Origin: Planctomycetales bacterium
GTDB taxonomy: Bacteria; Planctomycetota; SBBH01
Assembly (NCBI GenBank): GCA_005239795.1
Contig: SBBH01000090.1
Span: 1-17,710, forward strand
DNA length: 17,710 bases
Reading direction: 5' to 3'
The notes beneath the pieces were generated by a model. That model was not told the DNA's origin. It saw only the letters and a list, made by a program, of their open reading frames with translations, and did not search any database. Of the stretch, positions 14,662 through 17,710 are shown piece by piece (the first letter of the stretch is position 1; each line of letters opens with the position of its first letter). Position numbers and translations under genes: made by a program.

Positions 14662-15969
14662 GTGTCAAGGCGCCTGTGTCCCGTGTTTCGTTTCCCGCCC
14701 CCTTTCCGAGCGGCCCTCGCAGTTTCAAGCGACATCGACTACACGACGCCTGGATACTTCTTGGACCTTCACGCGTTTGTAAACGGCAACGGCCAGACGC
14801 GTTTTGGCCGGGGGCTCGGGCTCGACATCGCCGATTCCTTCTGGTTCTATCGTGCGAACCCGGAAATATCGGAGGGAATCTCCTACTTTGAGGGGACGTG
14901 CGAGAAAGAGAAAGACGCCGCCGTCATCCGGGAGGGGATCCAGCAAGGACGGATCGACACTCTCCATGCCTATGGCGATTTCAGCCTGGGGGGGGGATTC
15001 CGGCGGGAGCTCGCCGAGCGGGCGCTCTCTCGATTGGGGCTCTCGGTTCCTATCTGGATCAACCATGGGGACGATCACAACTTCCAGAACGTGCTGGCGC
15101 CCGGGACTTATGGCGACCTTCCGGAAAAGCGCAGCGCCGGGGGATGGCCGTCGCGCCCCGTCGAGTACCACGCGGACCTCTTTGGTCGCCTCGGGATCCA
15201 GTTCATCTGGACCGGAGACCTGACGTGCGTCGTCGGGCAGGAGCGCCCTTGCAGCGCGTGGGAGTACTACCGGGCCCATCGGGCAGGAGCCCGTGCTGGG
15301 CCCGCCGCCGCCTGGGTGCTGGACCGCCTTGCGCGCGCTGCCGGAGCGACCCTCCCTGGACGCGTCTTCCGGCGGGGAATCGAGCATCTGGGATACCCCG
15401 TGCGGGGCAGGAATGATCTTGTGTGGCTCGATCGCCTGAGGGATGGAAGGTCGATCTGGCGTTTCCAGCGGTTCGGCGATTTCACAAGGGATTGCATCGA
15501 GGATCTGACAGATGTCTTGAGTGAGGAAATCCTGGACCGGCTTGTCGCCAACGAAGGTGCGATGGTCCTCTTCACGCATTTTGGAAAGAGCCGTGTATTG
15601 CAGGGGTCGGCCCGGGAGCTTCCGGCCGGGGCCGCCGAGGCGTTCCGGCGGCTGGCCCGGTTTAGGGACGCGGGCAAGATTTGGGTGGCTCGGACGTCGC
15701 GTCTGCTGCGTCACCTGGTGGTTTTGAAGCGGCTCTCGGCTTGGCGGGAGGGGGATCTCGTGGCGCTCGAGTGGCAGGAAGACCCGGTGTTGGGATCTTT
15801 AGGCGATCTCCGGGATCTGGCGACCGTTGCCGTCCGGGTCGGAGAAGGGGAAGTTCGGCGCATCGTCTCTGCCGGCCGCGCGCTTCCGGCTGGAGTCTGG
15901 CGCGCGCACGGTGCGGGAAGCTGCGCTTGGATTGACTTCGCGAACGGGTCTCTGGCCGAAACTGTTTGA
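14662..15969 (+). CDS. Putative polysaccharide-deacetylase-like carbohydrate enzyme, poorly described family
   Basis: A 435-residue soluble protein from GTG 14662. The start is tentative: GGAGG at 14640-14644 is too far, and a later GTG (14683) is possible. Four motif blocks stand out: AVSSDIDYTTP (residues 20-30), GLGLDIADSFW (51-61), DTLHAYGDF (99-107) and WINHGDDHNFQN (132-143), followed by EYHADLF (168-174). An Asp-rich first strand and later His-rich blocks resemble the metal site of NodB-type polysaccharide deacetylases (TIM-barrel-like), but the canonical HxxxH block is not seen. I recall similar hypothetical proteins in other glycan clusters. A role in trimming or deacetylating the glycan is an inference. 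A run of nine G (14988-14996) lies in the coding region. It is 31 bases upstream of the Fcl-like gene. Confidence 0.55.
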   Translation: MSRRLCPVFRFPPPFRAALAVSSDIDYTTPGYFLDLHAFVNGNGQTRFGRGLGLDIADSFWFYRANPEISEGISYFEGTCEKEKDAAVIREGIQQGRIDTLHAYGDFSLGGGFRRELAERALSRLGLSVPIWINHGDDHNFQNVLAPGTYGDLPEKRSAGGWPSRPVEYHADLFGRLGIQFIWTGDLTCVVGQERPCSAWEYYRAHRAGARAGPAAAWVLDRLARAAGATLPGRVFRRGIEHLGYPVRGRNDLVWLDRLRDGRSIWRFQRFGDFTRDCIEDLTDVLSEEILDRLVANEGAMVLFTHFGKSRVLQGSARELPAGAAEAFRRLARFRDAGKIWVARTSRLLRHLVVLKRLSAWREGDLVALEWQEDPVLGSLGDLRDLATVAVRVGEGEVRRIVSAGRALPAGVWRAHGAGSCAWIDFANGSLAETV

Positions 15970-16000
15970 CCCTTTCGTGGGAGCTCCGTAACGTTCCGGC

Positions 16001-16942
16001 GTGGACGCCTTCGCGGCAAAAAGATTTCTCGTCACCGGCGGGAGCGGCTTTCTGGGATCCCATGTCGTCGACGAGCTGCGCCGGGCCGGGTGCCGGGAGA
16101 TCTTCGTCCCGCGCAAGCGCGACTACGACCTCTTGGAGCGGGACGCCGTGCGTCGGCTTTTGACGGATGCGCGCCCGGACGTGGTGATCCACCTGGCGGC
16201 CCGCGTCGGCGGGATCCAGGCGAACCAGCGTTGGCCCGGCACCTTTTTCTACGAGAATCTCATGATGGGGGTTCCCTTGATGGAGGAGGCCCGCCGCGCG
16301 AATGTCAGCAAGTTCGTCGCGATTGCCACCATCTGCGCTTATCCTAAGCTGACGCCGGTCCCGTTCCAGGAGGACGACCTTTGGAACGGATACCCCGAGG
16401 AAACGAACGCCCCGTACGGCCTCGCAAAGAAGATGCTCCTCGTGCAGGCGCAAGCCTACAAGAAGGAATACGGATTCAACGCCATCGCGCTTTTCCCCAC
16501 GAACCTTTACGGACCCCGCGACAATTTCGAACCTGAGACCTCTCATGTCATCCCTGCCCTGATCCGGAGATTCTTGGAAGCGAAGGAGAAGGGGGTTCCC
16601 GAGGTCGTGGCGTGGGGGACCGGCCGGGCGACGCGGGAATTCCTCTACGTGGAGGACGCCGCCCGGGGGATCGCTCTGGCGGCCGAGCACTACGACAAGG
16701 ACCTTCCCGTCAACATTGGTTCGGGCTCGGAGATCTCGATCCGGGATCTGACGAAGCTTGTCGCGCGCCTGACAGGCTTCCAAGGAGAGATCCGCTGGGA
16801 TGCCGCCAAGCCCGACGGACAGCCGCGCCGGCGCGTCAGCGTCGAGCGCGCCCGGAAGGAATTCGGCTTCGAGGCCCGCGTTTCATTCGAGGAGGGACTT
16901 CAAAAGACGGTCGAATGGTACCTCGACCATCGCACGCGCTAG
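16001..16942 (+). CDS. fcl: GDP-L-fucose synthase-like epimerase/reductase (extended SDR)
   Basis: A 313-residue extended short-chain dehydrogenase/reductase starting at GTG 16001. The NADP-binding glycine motif is TGGSGFLGS (residues 12-20). The active-site block reads ATICAYPK (109-116), then YGLAK (139-143) with Tyr139 and Lys143, PTNLYGPRDNF (167-176) and SHVIPALIRRF (181-191) with the conserved His182. The family makes GDP-L-fucose from GDP-4-keto-6-deoxy-D-mannose by 3,5-epimerisation and 4-reduction. The catalytic Ser of E. coli Fcl (Ser107) aligns with Thr110 here, and Cys109 with Cys112, so the product could be another GDP-deoxyhexose. No GDP-mannose dehydratase (gmd) gene is in the window. 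Its stop codon TAG (16940-16942) lies in the left end of a palindromic element. No good Shine-Dalgarno; GGGAG at 15979-15983 is 17 bases away. Confidence 0.85.
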   Translation: MDAFAAKRFLVTGGSGFLGSHVVDELRRAGCREIFVPRKRDYDLLERDAVRRLLTDARPDVVIHLAARVGGIQANQRWPGTFFYENLMMGVPLMEEARRANVSKFVAIATICAYPKLTPVPFQEDDLWNGYPEETNAPYGLAKKMLLVQAQAYKKEYGFNAIALFPTNLYGPRDNFEPETSHVIPALIRRFLEAKEKGVPEVVAWGTGRATREFLYVEDAARGIALAAEHYDKDLPVNIGSGSEISIRDLTKLVARLTGFQGEIRWDAAKPDGQPRRRVSVERARKEFGFEARVSFEEGLQKTVEWYLDHRTR

Positions 16943-17062
16943 TGTTTCGACACGGGTGATTTTGCGTGTGCGCAAAATCGCCTGGCTCAGCACTAGTGGT
17001 GAGCGATGGTGCACATGAGCATTCCAAACCACCCGAAAAATCGAGTGAGTCGAACCACTAGC
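16938..17062. repeat. 125-bp CTAG-bounded palindromic element between convergent genes (MITE- or REP-like)
   Basis: GCTAGTGTTTCGAC at 16938-16951 matches the reverse complement of 17049-17062 at 13 of 14 bases. CTAG occurs at both ends (16939-16942, 17058-17061) and in the middle (16993-16996). The left half (16939-16996) folds as one imperfect hairpin; the right half is closed by an 8-bp repeat (16993-17000 with 17054-17061). CTAG directly outside 9-bp ends would fit target duplication as made by IS5-group elements, but CTAG is itself palindromic, so the evidence is not decisive. Both flanking genes take their TAG stop from this element. No transposase is present. Confidence 0.55.
16953..16984 (+). 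terminator. Strong hairpin downstream of the Fcl-like gene
   Basis: GATTTTGCG (16958-16966) and CGCAAAATC (16971-16979) form a perfect 9-bp stem with a TGTG loop, extended outward to 16953/16984 by five more pairs, two of them G-T. It starts 10 bases after the stop codon of the Fcl-like gene and could stop or protect transcripts from either convergent gene. It lacks the T-run of an intrinsic terminator, so the terminator label is tentative. It is part of the 125-bp palindromic element. Confidence 0.3.
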
Positions 17063-17710
17063 CCGTCGGCGGCAGGCCTGGATCGCCCCCGGTCCGAATA
17101 AAGACCGGCCCTTCCTTCCGTGATGCTCGTTTAAGAAAAGTCCGCCGCGCCAGAAACTGGGCGGTGCGCCAAGGGCGGCCCAGAGCCGTCTCTGCGACGC
17201 CCCAGAGCCATGCCATGTTGCGCACCGCCACGATCGCCAGGAATATTCTCAGCGCGAAAATAAAGGAACGGCTCCGGGCGACGGACGACAGGAACGGCAG
17301 GTTGAACGCCAGCATCCCCGCCGCCGAGAGGGCCGGCACGGGCCAAAGAGCCGGCCCCGCCGCGGCCGCCGGCGCCGAGATGAGCAGAAGGGCGTGTAAG
17401 AGAAGCTGTGCGCTGAGCGCGCCGCGGCGTACGGACCACGGCATGTCGGCGATTCCGGGATATTCCAGCTGGAGCCGGAAGGCGCCGGCGCTCCAGGCCC
17501 GTTGTTGCCGGAGATAAGCCAGGGGCGTTTCTCTGAAATATTGCGAAACCTGCAGGGCATAGTCCCAAAAGATGGAATATCCCGCTTGATGTAGGCGGTA
17601 TCCGAGAAGGAGTGAAGTTCCCCCCGTTTTTTGGACAGGTCGGTAAGCCAAGAATTGTGGCAAGATCTGGGTCCAGGAGACGGGAGGAGAAGGGATGAGC
17701 CAGAAGCGGA
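17058..17710 (-). CDS. Membrane-anchored GT2 glycosyltransferase, C-terminal part (runs off the right edge)
   Basis: The minus-strand frame is open from the right edge to a TAG at 17060-17058, giving about 216 residues. The visible start codons (for example TTG at 17663) are internal because the frame stays open upstream. The fragment begins RFWLIPSPPVSW and contains GYRLHQAGYSIFWD (the late acidic block of GT2 domains). It then has YLRQQRAWSAGAF, a QxxRW-like motif seen in membrane-bound GT2 enzymes, and three or four hydrophobic helices (LLLHALLLISAP, the following Pro/Ala-rich helix, FIFALRIFLAIVAVRNMAWLWG). It would add a sugar at the inner membrane; being partial, its exact group cannot be named. 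Its stop codon is supplied by the palindromic element, and it is convergent with the Fcl-like gene. Confidence 0.7.
   Translation of the reverse strand, partial: RFWLIPSPPVSWTQILPQFLAYRPVQKTGGTSLLLGYRLHQAGYSIFWDYALQVSQYFRETPLAYLRQQRAWSAGAFRLQLEYPGIADMPWSVRRGALSAQLLLHALLLISAPAAAAGPALWPVPALSAAGMLAFNLPFLSSVARSRSFIFALRIFLAIVAVRNMAWLWGVAETALGRPWRTAQFLARRTFLKRASRKEGPVFIRTGGDPGLPPTG

Noticed and set aside
16938..17062. Integron attC site in the palindromic element
   Set aside because: The ends do not show the GTTRRRY/RYYYAAC core sites, and neither integrase nor gene cassettes are present.
17661..17663. TTG 17663 as the start of the last minus-strand gene
   Set aside because: The frame remains open to the window edge with GT2-like sequence upstream, so the gene is cut by the window rather than starting there.

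Overview
The window is a dense, GC-rich (roughly 60-65% by eye) bacterial gene cluster for making a cell-surface glycan. It holds fourteen supportable protein genes. Two are cut by the window edges. There are no rRNA or tRNA genes, CRISPR arrays or complete insertion sequences. No gene carries a taxonomic marker. Lipid-linked GT-C transferases, a Wzx-like flippase and an Fcl-type GDP-sugar enzyme fit a Gram-negative-type envelope. The mix of uncommon families (STELLO/DUF288-like, DUF2723-like, a methyltransferase-GT2 fusion) suggests an uncultivated high-GC lineage, but the phylum cannot be set from this sequence.

Layout: (1) 1-1510, minus: a partial GT2 glycosyltransferase and a STELLO/DUF288-like glycosyltransferase, joined by an ATGA overlap. 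(2) 1609-11177, plus: a likely operon of seven genes: a methyltransferase-GT2 fusion, a second methyltransferase, three tandem paralogous GT-C membrane glycosyltransferases, a Wzx-like flippase and a GT2. From 5551 on, every junction overlaps by 4-14 bases. (3) 11174-14622, minus: a NodU/CmcH/TobZ-type carbamoyltransferase and a DUF2723-like GT-C membrane protein, separated by 227 bases holding two inverted-repeat elements. (4) 14662-16942, plus: a putative deacetylase-like carbohydrate enzyme of a little-described family and a GDP-L-fucose-synthase-like epimerase/reductase. (5) 17058-17710, minus: the C-terminal part of a membrane-anchored GT2.

Inferred teamwork: cytoplasmic GT2 enzymes and the Fcl-like enzyme would build a lipid-linked sugar chain containing a deoxyhexose. 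The methyltransferases and the carbamoyltransferase would decorate it. The flippase would move it across the inner membrane. The GT-C enzymes would add further sugars on the outer face from polyprenyl-phosphate-sugar donors; the DPMS-like GT2 half of the fusion is a plausible source of such a donor.

The non-coding DNA is sparse but structured. A 120-bp element with perfect 16-bp terminal inverted repeats lies 14 bases upstream of the carbamoyltransferase start. An 80-bp inverted-repeat unit lies beside it. A 125-bp CTAG-bounded palindromic element fills the gap between two convergent genes and supplies the stop codon of both.
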